From assembly GCA_965247435.1 (NCBI GenBank), contig OZ252019.1, positions 2,542,001-2,606,000 of the forward strand: DNA of 64,000 nucleotides. Direction: 5' to 3'. Shown here piece after piece: positions 10,299 to 17,907 of the stretch. This DNA is from Ilyomonas sp965247435 (GTDB lineage: Bacteria > Bacteroidota > Bacteroidia > Chitinophagales > Chitinophagaceae). How positions within the stretch are numbered: the first letter of the stretch is position 1; the number at the start of each line of letters is the position of its first letter. The notes beneath the pieces are model-generated. The model searched no databases. It worked only from the letters and a program-made list of their open reading frames with translations, and was not told where the DNA came from. The position numbers and the translations under genes were made by a program.

Positions 10299-10652
10299 CT
10301 ATAAATACACATCTTCAATCAGGTAAAATTCTGCCGGCATGTTGTATTGCAGCGTGATGGCCAGCACATCAAACTGGATAAATTTCCACTCCGGATGCTG
10401 GTATTGGTATTCTTCCGCAGCATTCATGAGGTTCGCCATTTTTTTTGCACTTATACTTTCTTCCGGTCTTCCGTATTGCAGCGTTGTACGCGTTTTAACT
10501 TCCATAAAATGAAGAAATTTTCCCTTACTTGCAATAATATCCACCTCCCAGTTTTTAAAGCGCCAGTTGCGATGCATAATTGTATAGCCATGCTTTTTTA
10601 GGTAATCTTCCGCCAAATCTTCTCCTTTATTGCCTGTAACTTTGTTGTTCAT
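10299..10652 (-). CDS. YraN family (UPF0102) endonuclease-fold protein
   Basis: 117-residue YraN family protein. These have a restriction-endonuclease-like fold resembling Holliday-junction resolvases; the biochemical role is not settled. Visible family signature: NNKVTGNKGEDLAEDYLKKH, NWRFKNWEVDIIASKG and FMEVKTRTTLQYGRPEESI, which carry the expected E-D-ExK type acidic/basic set. The start codon is 25 bp from the divergently transcribed manA, so their promoters must overlap each other or the coding sequence. Family assignment is firm; function is unknown. Confidence 0.92.
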   Translation of the reverse strand: MNNKVTGNKGEDLAEDYLKKHGYTIMHRNWRFKNWEVDIIASKGKFLHFMEVKTRTTLQYGRPEESISAKKMANLMNAAEEYQYQHPEWKFIQFDVLAITLQYNMPAEFYLIEDVYL

Positions 10653-10677
10653 CCGTTGTTTTTTAATATTGCAGAAT

Positions 10678-11898
10678 ATGAGCTTAGTACAAGATAAAAT
10701 ACTGTTGCTGAAAGGGCATGTGCAACAATATTCCTGGGGTGGCTATGACTTTATTGCCAACTGGCTCGGCATCGAAAATACGGAACACAAGCCATTTGCA
10801 GAATACTGGATGGGCGCTCATCCATCCGCTTCTTCCACCGTGGTAACGCGTAACGGCGACCTATCACTTTACCACCTGATAAACGATTACCCGGAAGAGT
10901 TTTTAAGCACTTATGTACGACAGCATTTCAACGAGCTACCTTATCTTTTTAAAATACTGGATGTACGGGAAATGCTGAGCATACAGGTGCATCCGACCAA
11001 AGAAGCGGCTGCCAAAGGCTTCCACGAAGAGGAAGCGGCGGGTGTGGTGCTGGGCTCGGCACACCGCAATTATAAAGATAAAAATCACAAGCCGGAAGTA
11101 ATGGTAGCATTATCAGACTTTTGGTTGCTACATGGTTTTTTACCCAACAACAAAATGCTGCAGGTGTTACAGACCGTACCCCAGTTTGCAGGCATGGATA
11201 AAATTTATCTCGACGGTGGTTATAAAGCCCTCTACAAATACGTAATGAGCATGCCACCGCACGAAGCAACGAGCCTGCTAATGCCGCTGGTGCAGCACGA
11301 ACTGGAAAGAAAAAAAGGCGGGGAACTTACGAAGGCGCAGCCCGGATGGTGGGTAGCTAAGCTGTACGACAATGCGGAGAGCATAGAAGACATAGATTTA
11401 GGTGTGTTTTCCATTTATTTTTTCAATATTGTACATGTTGAAACAGGAGAAGCCATTTTTCAGGGCGCCGGCATACCGCATGCTTACCTCGAAGGACAAA
11501 ATGTAGAACTGATGGCCAATAGCGATAATGTGCTACGCGCCGGCCTTACGCCCAAACATGTAGATGTGCCGGAACTGCTTAAGCACACGAGATTTGAAGG
11601 CATTGAACCCAATATAATGCGGGGCGAGGCTGTTGGTAATGCGATAATTAACTACCCGTGCCCGGTGCCGGATTTCGGAATTAATAAAATAATGCTTTCG
11701 CCGAAAGAAACTCTGGAAAGTATAGCTTCCTCTTTAGAAATATGGGTAGTAGTAGAAGGTTCGGTTAACTTTGAAACCGGCAAGCAGTTACTGGTAAAAA
11801 AAGGGCAGGCCGTAGCCATATTACCGAATGAACAATTTATAGTGCATGGCCTGGAAAAAGCATTAATCTACAAAGCGTTTGTGCCGGAGCTCACATAA
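10678..11898 (+). CDS. manA: Mannose-6-phosphate isomerase, class I
   Basis: 406-residue zinc-dependent phosphomannose isomerase that interconverts mannose-6-phosphate and fructose-6-phosphate, supplying GDP-mannose synthesis or mannose use. Start chosen at ATG 10678 because KGHVQQYSWGGYDFIANWLG is the usual N-terminus; the upstream in-frame TTG adds unrelated residues. Zinc ligands are visible in LSIQVHPTKE (Gln and His), HKPEVMVAL (Glu) and GAGIPHAYLEGQNVELMANS (His), followed by the catalytic region SDNVLRAGLTPKHVD. A small membrane-protein gene follows 38 bp downstream, probably in the same transcript, which ends at the terminator near 12511. Confidence 0.95.
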   Translation: MSLVQDKILLLKGHVQQYSWGGYDFIANWLGIENTEHKPFAEYWMGAHPSASSTVVTRNGDLSLYHLINDYPEEFLSTYVRQHFNELPYLFKILDVREMLSIQVHPTKEAAAKGFHEEEAAGVVLGSAHRNYKDKNHKPEVMVALSDFWLLHGFLPNNKMLQVLQTVPQFAGMDKIYLDGGYKALYKYVMSMPPHEATSLLMPLVQHELERKKGGELTKAQPGWWVAKLYDNAESIEDIDLGVFSIYFFNIVHVETGEAIFQGAGIPHAYLEGQNVELMANSDNVLRAGLTPKHVDVPELLKHTRFEGIEPNIMRGEAVGNAIINYPCPVPDFGINKIMLSPKETLESIASSLEIWVVVEGSVNFETGKQLLVKKGQAVAILPNEQFIVHGLEKALIYKAFVPELT

Positions 11899-11936
11899 AT
11901 AGAAAAACCATTTATTTCGCATACTCAACTTTAAAT

Positions 11937-12506
11937 ATGAAGATCACTAAACCAGTTATTATTTCTTTGATTTTACTTACGGCGGTGTGCGCCTTGTACC
12001 GGATAGTGCCGGGCAGGCCATGGGGCTTTGCACCACAAATCGCAATGGCTGTTTTTGGGGGCGCCATTTTTATTAACCATAAAAAATGGGCATTTGCATT
12101 GCCGCTGCTCTCTATGTTCCTGAGTGATGTGTTGTACGAAGTTTTATACAACGCCGGCCTGAGCACGATGCCGGGCTTTTACCAGGGACAATGGCAGAAT
12201 TATCTTTTGTTTGCAGTACTTACAACAATAGGTTTTGGAGTAAAGAAAATAAAAGTGCTGAATGTACTTCCTGCAGCAATCGCAGCGCCAACGCTGTATT
12301 TTATTCTATCCAACTTTGTAGTGTGGGCCGGCGGCGGCGGACTTGAAAGACCTAAAACTTTTGCCGGTTTGCTGCTTTGCTACAATGATGGCCTGCCTTT
12401 TTACCTAAACAGTATTTATGGTACCGTTTTCTTTTCAGCACTTTTTTTCGGCACTTATTACCTGATAAAAACTTATGCAATTAACAAAACACAACAAATA
12501 GCATAA
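11937..12506 (+). CDS. DUF6580 family membrane protein, putative transporter
   Basis: 189-residue integral membrane protein with about five hydrophobic segments. The pattern GRPWGFAPQIAMAVFGGAIF, then FALPLLSMFLSDVLYE and LPAAIAAPTLYFILSNFVVW, matches the DUF6580 family of putative transport proteins, which resemble the substrate-binding S components of ECF vitamin transporters. No ECF energising genes are nearby, and the substrate is unknown. It lies 38 bp after manA and is followed directly by a strong terminator, so it is probably the last gene of that transcript. Confidence 0.8.
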   Translation: MKITKPVIISLILLTAVCALYRIVPGRPWGFAPQIAMAVFGGAIFINHKKWAFALPLLSMFLSDVLYEVLYNAGLSTMPGFYQGQWQNYLLFAVLTTIGFGVKKIKVLNVLPAAIAAPTLYFILSNFVVWAGGGGLERPKTFAGLLLCYNDGLPFYLNSIYGTVFFSALFFGTYYLIKTYAINKTQQIA

Positions 12507-12510
12507 AACA

Positions 12511-12537
12511 AAAAAGCCCGGACTGTCCGGGCTTTTT
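12511..12537. terminator. Bidirectional terminator between DUF6580 gene and rnhA
   Basis: GCCCGGAC (12516-12523) pairs with GTCCGGGC (12525-12532), flanked by A and T runs on both sides. It can end transcription of the plus-strand manA/DUF6580 unit and of the minus-strand rnhA, whose stop lies 14 bp further on. Confidence 0.93.
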
Positions 12538-12550
12538 TGTTAGTATAATT

Positions 12551-13018
12551 TCATTGCTGCATTTCATATCCTTCGTCCTGGAGCAGGTTATTGCTATCTG
12601 CAGCGGTGGTAGCAAGTATATCACAGCGGTTGTTATAGATATTGGCTGCGTGGCCTTTCACCCACTTCATAGTAATGAGGTAATTTTTGGCCAGCGAGTA
12701 ATATCGTAACCATAAATCTTTATTTTTTTTACCGCCACTAAAATTGGTAGCCACCCATTTATCCACCCACTTCTTCTCAATACTGTTTACTATATACTGG
12801 CTGTCGGTATAAATGGTAAGCGTAAGGTTTTTTTGTTTTAATGCTTCAAGTGCTACAATAACTGCCAGCAGTTCCATACGGTTATTGGTAGTAAGCCGGT
12901 AACCTGCAGACAATTCTTTCTGCTTAGCACCATACAATAAGATAACGCCGTAACCGCCGCGCCCGGGGTTGCCGCGTGCAGCGCCATCAGTATAAATTAC
13001 CAATTTATTTTCTACCAT
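12551..13018 (-). CDS. rnhA: Ribonuclease HI
   Basis: 155-residue RNase HI, which cuts the RNA strand of RNA-DNA hybrids (R-loops, Okazaki primers). The four acidic catalytic residues are visible: D11 in IYTDGAARGNPG, E49 in NNRMELLAV, D72 in IYTDSQYIVNS and D133 in NNRCDILAT. The flexible-loop histidine H123 lies in VKGHAAN. The basic handle segment WVATNFSGGKKNKDLW is present. The gene lies 27 bp after the PhzF-like gene on the same strand and is likely cotranscribed with it. Confident. Confidence 0.96.
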   Translation of the reverse strand: MVENKLVIYTDGAARGNPGRGGYGVILLYGAKQKELSAGYRLTTNNRMELLAVIVALEALKQKNLTLTIYTDSQYIVNSIEKKWVDKWVATNFSGGKKNKDLWLRYYSLAKNYLITMKWVKGHAANIYNNRCDILATTAADSNNLLQDEGYEMQQ

Positions 13019-13045
13019 AATTCGTCGGTCACTACTGCTTGAATC

Positions 13046-13843
13046 CTAAACCGTTGCTGTAAAAAAACTGCCTTTTAAATAAGTAACTACCGCGCCGCGC
13101 ATCAACACGCGGTCGCCGCTCAGCTCGCAGTCAAGATAGCCTTTACGGGCCGAAAGCTGGATGCTCTGCAGCTTGTTTTTGCCCAGCACTTTTGCCCAGT
13201 AAGGCACCATAATCGTATGTGCAGAGCCGGTAACCGGATCTTCGTTTATGCCGCTTTGCGGGTAAAAACAACGCGCCACCACATCGCTCTCCACGCCTTT
13301 TGCCGTACAGATAACACCACGTGCTTTTACCTGGGCTAACAGGCTGAAATCCGGCTGCAAATCTTCTATCGCTTTCTGCGAATCCAGTACCACCATATAA
13401 TCGAAAGAACTTTTAAAAACCTGCACGTTTTCTACTTTTAAACCTTCCAGTAAGCCATCCGGCAAATCGGTTACCGGCGCTGCCTCGTTAGCCGGAAAGT
13501 CAAGCTGGATAAGGTTTCCGACTACTTTAGAAACAACAAGCTTACCACTGGCCGAGTGAAAAACAATTTCTTTTTTATCATACCCGAGTTCAGTAAACAT
13601 AATATGTGCCGCGGCAAGTGTTGCATGACCACAGAGTTTAACCTCAACGGTTGGCGTAAACCACCGGATAGCAAAGGCTTCGTCGTGCGGTACAAAAAAA
13701 ACGGTTTCGCTCAGGTTGTTCTCGGCTGCAATCTGCTGCATCAGCTCATCGGGCAGCCAGCTTTCCAAAGGACATACGGCAGCCGGGTTACCGCCAAATA
13801 ATTGGTGCGTGAATGCATCCGCAATGTAAACAGGTAATTGCAT
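13046..13843 (-). CDS. PhzF family isomerase/epimerase
   Basis: 265-residue member of the PhzF fold (diaminopimelate-epimerase-like). The prototype PhzF acts in phenazine synthesis; most family members have no known substrate and sit in bacteria that make no phenazines, as seems likely here. Visible motifs: ADAFTHQLFGGNPAAVCPL at the N-terminus, the catalytic glutamate E46 in NNLSETVFF, then VKLCGHATLAAAH and EDPVTGSAHTIM. No other phenazine genes are nearby. It is probably the first gene of a two-gene unit with rnhA. The name describes the fold, not a proven reaction. Confidence 0.9.
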   Translation of the reverse strand: MQLPVYIADAFTHQLFGGNPAAVCPLESWLPDELMQQIAAENNLSETVFFVPHDEAFAIRWFTPTVEVKLCGHATLAAAHIMFTELGYDKKEIVFHSASGKLVVSKVVGNLIQLDFPANEAAPVTDLPDGLLEGLKVENVQVFKSSFDYMVVLDSQKAIEDLQPDFSLLAQVKARGVICTAKGVESDVVARCFYPQSGINEDPVTGSAHTIMVPYWAKVLGKNKLQSIQLSARKGYLDCELSGDRVLMRGAVVTYLKGSFFTATV

Positions 13844-13948
13844 GAGTAATAATTTTGAAAGGACACAAAGTAATGGCAGAAACTTATTGTGCCTATAGTT
13901 TTTTATGCACCGAAAAGATTTACATTACGCCGTTTTAAAGGCAATGAA

Positions 13949-14602
13949 ATGAAAAAAATTTTTAAAAATAATAGTCTTTCCATCGTAATGTTAGCGCTGT
14001 TTTTGTTAGCGCTTGGCGCGCAAATAATTACTGGTTTTAAAGAATGTAATGAGGACATCGCCGAATATCATGGCAAGCCTTTTACGGTTGGTGAATACTT
14101 AACGTCCGGGCATTTTATCGAAGCTACTTTTGAAAACTGGGAAAGTGAATTTTTGCAGATGGGGCTGTTCGTGGTGCTTACAATTTTCCTGTTCCAGAAA
14201 GGATCGTCAGAATCGAAAGATCCGGATAAGGAAGAAGACTGCGATGCAGAACCAGTTGCCAAAGCCGGCTCGCCATGGCCGGTAAAAAAAGGCGGCTTTA
14301 TATTGAAATTGTATAAAAATTCACTCAGCATCGCGTTTTTCCTGCTCTTTTTTCTTTCTTTCCTGCTGCATTTTTACGGCAGTCTCGAAAACCATAATGA
14401 TGAGCAAATTTTAAAAGGCCTGCCTGTTGAAACAGCCGCTGCTTATATTGGCAACAGCCGCTTCTGGTTTGAGTCGTTCGAGAACTGGCAAAGCGAGTTT
14501 TTATCGGTTTTTTGTATGGTTGTATTCAGCATTTACCTACGGCAGAAAGGTTCTCCGCAGTCGAAGCCGGTAGATGCACCGAATAGTGATACGGGTGAAT
14601 AA
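13949..14602 (+). CDS. DUF6766 family membrane protein with internal duplication
   Basis: 217-residue membrane protein of the DUF6766 family, function unknown. It is built from two similar halves. Each begins with NSLSI followed by a hydrophobic helix, continues to a matching FENWESEFL (first half) or FENWQSEFL (second half), has another hydrophobic helix, and ends in QKGS(S/P)xSK. A charged acidic linker (about residues 92-115) joins the halves, giving four membrane segments. Start chosen at ATG 13949 (MKKIFKNNSLSIVML); a frame-extending upstream start would add 20 unrelated residues. It stands alone between divergent phzF-like and convergent lytTR genes. Confidence 0.82.
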   Translation: MKKIFKNNSLSIVMLALFLLALGAQIITGFKECNEDIAEYHGKPFTVGEYLTSGHFIEATFENWESEFLQMGLFVVLTIFLFQKGSSESKDPDKEEDCDAEPVAKAGSPWPVKKGGFILKLYKNSLSIAFFLLFFLSFLLHFYGSLENHNDEQILKGLPVETAAAYIGNSRFWFESFENWQSEFLSVFCMVVFSIYLRQKGSPQSKPVDAPNSDTGE

Positions 14603-14646
14603 AAAGCAACTGGAGCAGGCGCACCGGAAATGCGTTTTAAACCGCG

Positions 14647-15387
14647 TCAGATACCCAATACTTCTTTTAATTTAATATATCCTGCTTTACTGGCCGGCAA
14701 TTTGGCGCCGCTGCTAAGCTGTACAAGGTGGCCATCTTTTTCATAGGCGTCAATGCGGGTAATCAACTGCACATTGGCGATATACGAACGGTGAATTCGT
14801 ACAAACAGTTGCTGCGGCAATGTTTTTTCAAACCAGGCCATTGTTTTGTTTTTAAGAAAACAACCTTCGGATGTATAAATTTTTACATAATCATCGGCTG
14901 CTTCAAAATAAGCTATCTGGCCGGTTGGAATTATTTTTATTTTATTGCCGTCTTTTACTACTACGCGGCTGCTTTGCTGCGGACTTTCGGCAAACGTCTG
15001 AACGAGGTTTTTTGAGGTTGTAGCAGTATCCGGTTCCGCACTTAGCGCTTTTACTTTTTGCAGTGCCTTGTCAAATCTTTCGCGGCTGAAAGGCTTTAGC
15101 AGATAATCTGCCGCATGCGCTTCAAAAGCCTTAATTGCATACTCATCAAAAGCAGTGGTGAAAATTACTTTCGGCATTTCGTCCAGTAACTCCAGCATTT
15201 CAAAACCGTTGATCTTCGGCATCTGTATATCCAGGAAGATAAGGTCGGGCTGCAACTGCTGGATCGCTTTTACGCCTTCATAACCGTTGTTGCATTCCCC
15301 GGCTATTTCAATGTCGTTATAACTGTTCAGGTATTCTTTTATAATATTTCTTGCCAGCGGCTCATCATCAATAATTACTGCTTTCAT
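14647..15387 (-). CDS. LytTR family response regulator
   Basis: 246-residue response regulator: a receiver domain (residues 1-120, acidic pair in IIDDEPLA, phospho-acceptor D53 in LIFLDIQMPKINGFEML, switch Thr in VIFTTAFDEYA, Lys in YLLKPFSRERF) followed by a LytTR DNA-binding domain (about 140-246, IAYFEAADDYVKIYTSEG ... FVRIHRSYIANV). It should be phosphorylated by the LytS-type kinase encoded just upstream, with which it overlaps by 20 bp. The start at 15387 gives MKAVIIDDEP, the normal beginning of a receiver; longer frames run into the kinase gene. Last gene of a four-gene minus-strand operon. Confidence 0.95.
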   Translation of the reverse strand: MKAVIIDDEPLARNIIKEYLNSYNDIEIAGECNNGYEGVKAIQQLQPDLIFLDIQMPKINGFEMLELLDEMPKVIFTTAFDEYAIKAFEAHAADYLLKPFSRERFDKALQKVKALSAEPDTATTSKNLVQTFAESPQQSSRVVVKDGNKIKIIPTGQIAYFEAADDYVKIYTSEGCFLKNKTMAWFEKTLPQQLFVRIHRSYIANVQLITRIDAYEKDGHLVQLSSGAKLPASKAGYIKLKEVLGI

Positions 15388-16444
15388 TTGCGGAGGTTGT
15401 ATTGTTCTGCGGAATGGTAAGTTTGGTGGTAAACAGGTTTTTATCAGCAATTGTTTCAAGCAGGTCGTACCGGCCAAACAGCAGGTACAACCTTCTCCGC
15501 ACAGACTCGAGGCCAAAGCCGGTGCCACTGGCGGCCTGCAGGCAATCTTCGTCGAAAGGATTAACAACGGTTATCACCAGGACATTGTTTTTTTCCGTTG
15601 CCGTTATCCCGATTTCGATCGCCTCCAGCGTATTGTACAGGCCAAATTTAATTGCATTCTCTACAAGGGGTTGCAGCAACAAAGCGGGCAGCAGCATGGA
15701 GCTTAGCGCCTTGCCGGTGTTGATGGAAATTTGCAGGCGGTGGCCAAACCTTACTTTTTCAATATCGAGGTAAAGTTTCAGATGCGCCAGTTCTTCCTGC
15801 AGTGTAATGAGCTGAATCTCTTCGCGCCGGAGCGTACTGCGTAAAAAATCGGATAGTTGCTGTATCATTTCTCTCGCGCCTTCGGCATTGGTGATGGTAA
15901 GCGCGCTGATGGAGTTTAAACTATTGAACAGAAAATGCGGTTGCAACTGCTGGCGCAGCTTAAAGAGCTCAGCATCTTTAAGCATCTGCTCTGCAGCGGA
16001 CCTGCGTATCTCTGTTTCGTTCTGCTCCTGCGCCACATGCCAGAGCAGCGACATAATACTCATACAGCCGATAAGTAAAAAAGCAGTTACAAACCGGATA
16101 AGCCACGATGCAGCAAGCAGCGAGGTGTAATATTCATTTTCCTTAAACAACAGCCGCAGCGCCAGTGTTGCGAGGCCTGTACAGATTGCGCTTAGCACTA
16201 TGCCCACTGTTAGGATGTACCAATACTTCTCCTGCTTGGGCAGGTAATAGCGCATGTTGTTGTACACCAGCAGGCAGGCGCCGGCAATCAGTACATTGGT
16301 TATAGCCGTATCTGTAAATATTACGCCCGCAGTTAAGGCGTACCCATTGAGTACATAGCCGTATAATGCACACCAGCTAAGCCACCAGGCTACAAAGATG
16401 ACCCGGAATTTTTTGTCGCCTTGTTTGTGTGAAAAGGACAACAT
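15368..16444 (-). CDS. LytS-type sensor histidine kinase
   Basis: 358-residue membrane kinase of the His_kinase/LytS class. Four hydrophobic segments (about 16-36, 46-64, 75-99, 108-135) form the membrane sensor, followed by the phospho-acceptor H170 in LRQQLQPHFLFNSLNSISA. The ATPase part has the N-box LLPALLLQPLVENAIKFGL and a glycine box GTGFGLESVRRRLYLLFG. It overlaps the downstream regulator by 20 bp and its ATG overlaps the stop of the DUF4288 gene (TGATG), so the proteins are made from one message. It has no large extracytoplasmic domain, so it probably senses a membrane signal or the LiaF-like partner (inference). Confidence 0.95.
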   Translation of the reverse strand: MLSFSHKQGDKKFRVIFVAWWLSWCALYGYVLNGYALTAGVIFTDTAITNVLIAGACLLVYNNMRYYLPKQEKYWYILTVGIVLSAICTGLATLALRLLFKENEYYTSLLAASWLIRFVTAFLLIGCMSIMSLLWHVAQEQNETEIRRSAAEQMLKDAELFKLRQQLQPHFLFNSLNSISALTITNAEGAREMIQQLSDFLRSTLRREEIQLITLQEELAHLKLYLDIEKVRFGHRLQISINTGKALSSMLLPALLLQPLVENAIKFGLYNTLEAIEIGITATEKNNVLVITVVNPFDEDCLQAASGTGFGLESVRRRLYLLFGRYDLLETIADKNLFTTKLTIPQNNTTSANESSNY

Positions 16445-16803
16445 CAGTTTTTTTGCAGGCAGGCAGCACTGCTTTGCGCCAGCAGGTGCGAGGCCTTCAT
16501 TTGAATGATATGTATATACGCTTGGGCGTTGTCCTGCTCGTTGATGCGCGAGTACAGCTCGGCGCCATCAATAAAGTTTTCGATGATATGCAGCTCGCTT
16601 ACATCTATAAATTTCCATTGTACAAGTTTTTCCTTATTGTTGTAAAACGTGTCCTGTTCGCGGTGGCCCAACAACTGAGCCTTGGTAAATGCATGCAGGT
16701 CATCTGCAGCCTGTACGATGCGAAGCTGCTCATCAAACTGCGGCGTATGCTCGCCGTCGCCGCATATAATCTGATACACCAATTTAGCAAGATACCAGTT
16801 CAT
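16444..16803 (-). CDS. DUF4288 family small protein
   Basis: 119-residue soluble protein of the DUF4288 family (MNWYLAKLVYQIICGDGEH at the N-terminus, FDEQLRIVQAADDLHAFTKA following). Function unknown. No signal peptide or membrane segment is seen. Its stop overlaps the start of the LytS-type kinase by one base and it lies 41 bp after the LiaF-like gene, so it belongs to the same operon and may be an accessory of that envelope-response circuit. Confidence 0.85.
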   Translation of the reverse strand: MNWYLAKLVYQIICGDGEHTPQFDEQLRIVQAADDLHAFTKAQLLGHREQDTFYNNKEKLVQWKFIDVSELHIIENFIDGAELYSRINEQDNAQAYIHIIQMKASHLLAQSSAACLQKN

Positions 16804-16844
16804 AAAAATATTTTTGAATGATTGAATGAATGATGGATGGAAGG

Positions 16845-17603
16845 TTAATTAATAAAGCTTCTGGATGCATAACTTCTTATCTCGATGCCTCCGAATACAG
16901 TAGCGCCGTCAATGATCAGCATTTTACCGGAATTAATAACGCCGGATGTAGTCCGCTTATCGTCCACGCCGCCAAATATAGCCGTAGCCTGGTTTTGCAC
17001 ATTCCAGTCCGGCGGCACTATCAGCTTTACGCCGCCAAAAACAGCGGATATATCCAGTACGGCCGTTCCCGTAATATCGGCTTGCGTAAGGTCTATCTCT
17101 GCCCCGCCCATTACGGCTGTTATTTCTCCGCCCAGAAAGTTTTTGGAAAGCACTTTCCGTTGTACGCCTCCAAAAATAGCGGTTGCATCTATCACGTCGT
17201 CCATGTTGGGAATCCTGTTGCCGGTTATTTCTGTAAACCTGCCTTTTATTCCTTCCTCACTTACTTTTCTTTTTGGCTTCAGGAGAAAGAAAGCGCCAAG
17301 AATCATAATGGCAACCGGCCAGATATAGTTTCTGAAATTATAGATCGGATAAACATCATCAATCAAAGAAGCGGTACCGATAAAAATGAGAATAATCCAG
17401 GACGGATTTTTAAAGTTGTGCTTGATACCGATAAAAAGGCCGAGTACAATTAAAAACATTTCCCAGCTAAGCAACCACTTAGGTATCGGGTATCCCAATT
17501 TGGAAGCAAGCAGCAAACCGCCGGCGATAAGCAGGAACGAGCCGGTCCACACGCGGCCGTCAAGGCGTTTGTTTTCATTGGGCATTGTTGCATCTTTTTC
17601 CAT
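16845..17603 (-). CDS. LiaF-like membrane protein (DUF5668 plus LiaF C-terminal domain)
   Basis: 252-residue protein with four closely packed hydrophobic segments in residues 17-110, the arrangement of the LiaF/YvqF membrane domain. The soluble C-terminal half is a beta-rich solenoid with a repeated IFGGV/VFGGV motif (ATAIFGGVQRK, VMGGAEIDLTQAD, SAVFGGVKLIVPPDW, ATAIFGGVDDKR, ATVFGGIEI). In Firmicutes LiaF restrains the LiaSR cell-envelope stress system. Here the LytS/LytTR pair downstream would be the equivalent partners, a functional link that is inference. First gene of the operon, facing away from the histidine-kinase array across a 304-bp region. Confidence 0.88.
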   Translation of the reverse strand: MEKDATMPNENKRLDGRVWTGSFLLIAGGLLLASKLGYPIPKWLLSWEMFLIVLGLFIGIKHNFKNPSWIILIFIGTASLIDDVYPIYNFRNYIWPVAIMILGAFFLLKPKRKVSEEGIKGRFTEITGNRIPNMDDVIDATAIFGGVQRKVLSKNFLGGEITAVMGGAEIDLTQADITGTAVLDISAVFGGVKLIVPPDWNVQNQATAIFGGVDDKRTTSGVINSGKMLIIDGATVFGGIEIRSYASRSFIN

Positions 17604-17907
17604 TATTATTGATTTTGTAAAGTAAAGCTATGGACGCCTGAAAAAGTATTAAATAGTGTTTAGGTAAAGATGCTGCCGGCGCCGGTAAACGACCGGAAAA
17701 AGCCGGTAAATTTTTTTACTGCATTAAATGAATACATTTGGCTACCTTAATTTTTTAATACCAAACAACCATCACCATCACCATGAACAAACCTGCTACC
17801 TGAATCTGCCTTATTGTTTGCAAACATCAAAATGCCTTTTTGCTGTTGAAAGAACATTTATTAAACCGGTTCTTAACCCACAATATACATTATACAACTT
17901 CTATCCT
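17604..17907. promoter_or_regulatory. Divergent control region between the LiaF/LytTR operon and the kinase array
   Basis: 304 bases without a convincing gene. They separate the minus-strand LiaF-like gene from the plus-strand porin gene that begins the kinase array. A consensus -7 element faces the array (listed separately). It would leave a leader of about 160 nt that contains a 10-bp palindrome GTTTGCAAAC at 17816-17825. A weaker TAGCTTTA element faces the LiaF side near 17621-17628. No terminator, RNA gene or repeat was seen. Confidence 0.5.
17733..17740 (+). promoter_or_regulatory. Bacteroidota -7 promoter element ahead of the kinase array
   Basis: TACATTTG matches the TAnnTTTG -7 consensus of the Bacteroidota primary sigma factor exactly. 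No clear TTTG -33 box is seen at the usual spacing. If used, transcription starts about 160 nt before the porin gene and could run through the whole array. Confidence 0.5.

Noticed and set aside
15388..15567. 60-codon extension upstream of the LytTR regulator
   Set aside because: It lies inside the LytS-type kinase gene and lacks receiver features; MKAVIIDDEP at 15387 is the normal receiver start.
17784..17804. Six-codon mini-ORF in the leader of the kinase array (possible leader peptide)
   Set aside because: No run of regulatory codons and no attenuator hairpin follows, so there is no support for attenuation.
17728..17907. N-terminal extension of the porin gene with a His-rich stretch
   Set aside because: It would remove the signal peptide from the N-terminus and overlaps a consensus -7 promoter element.
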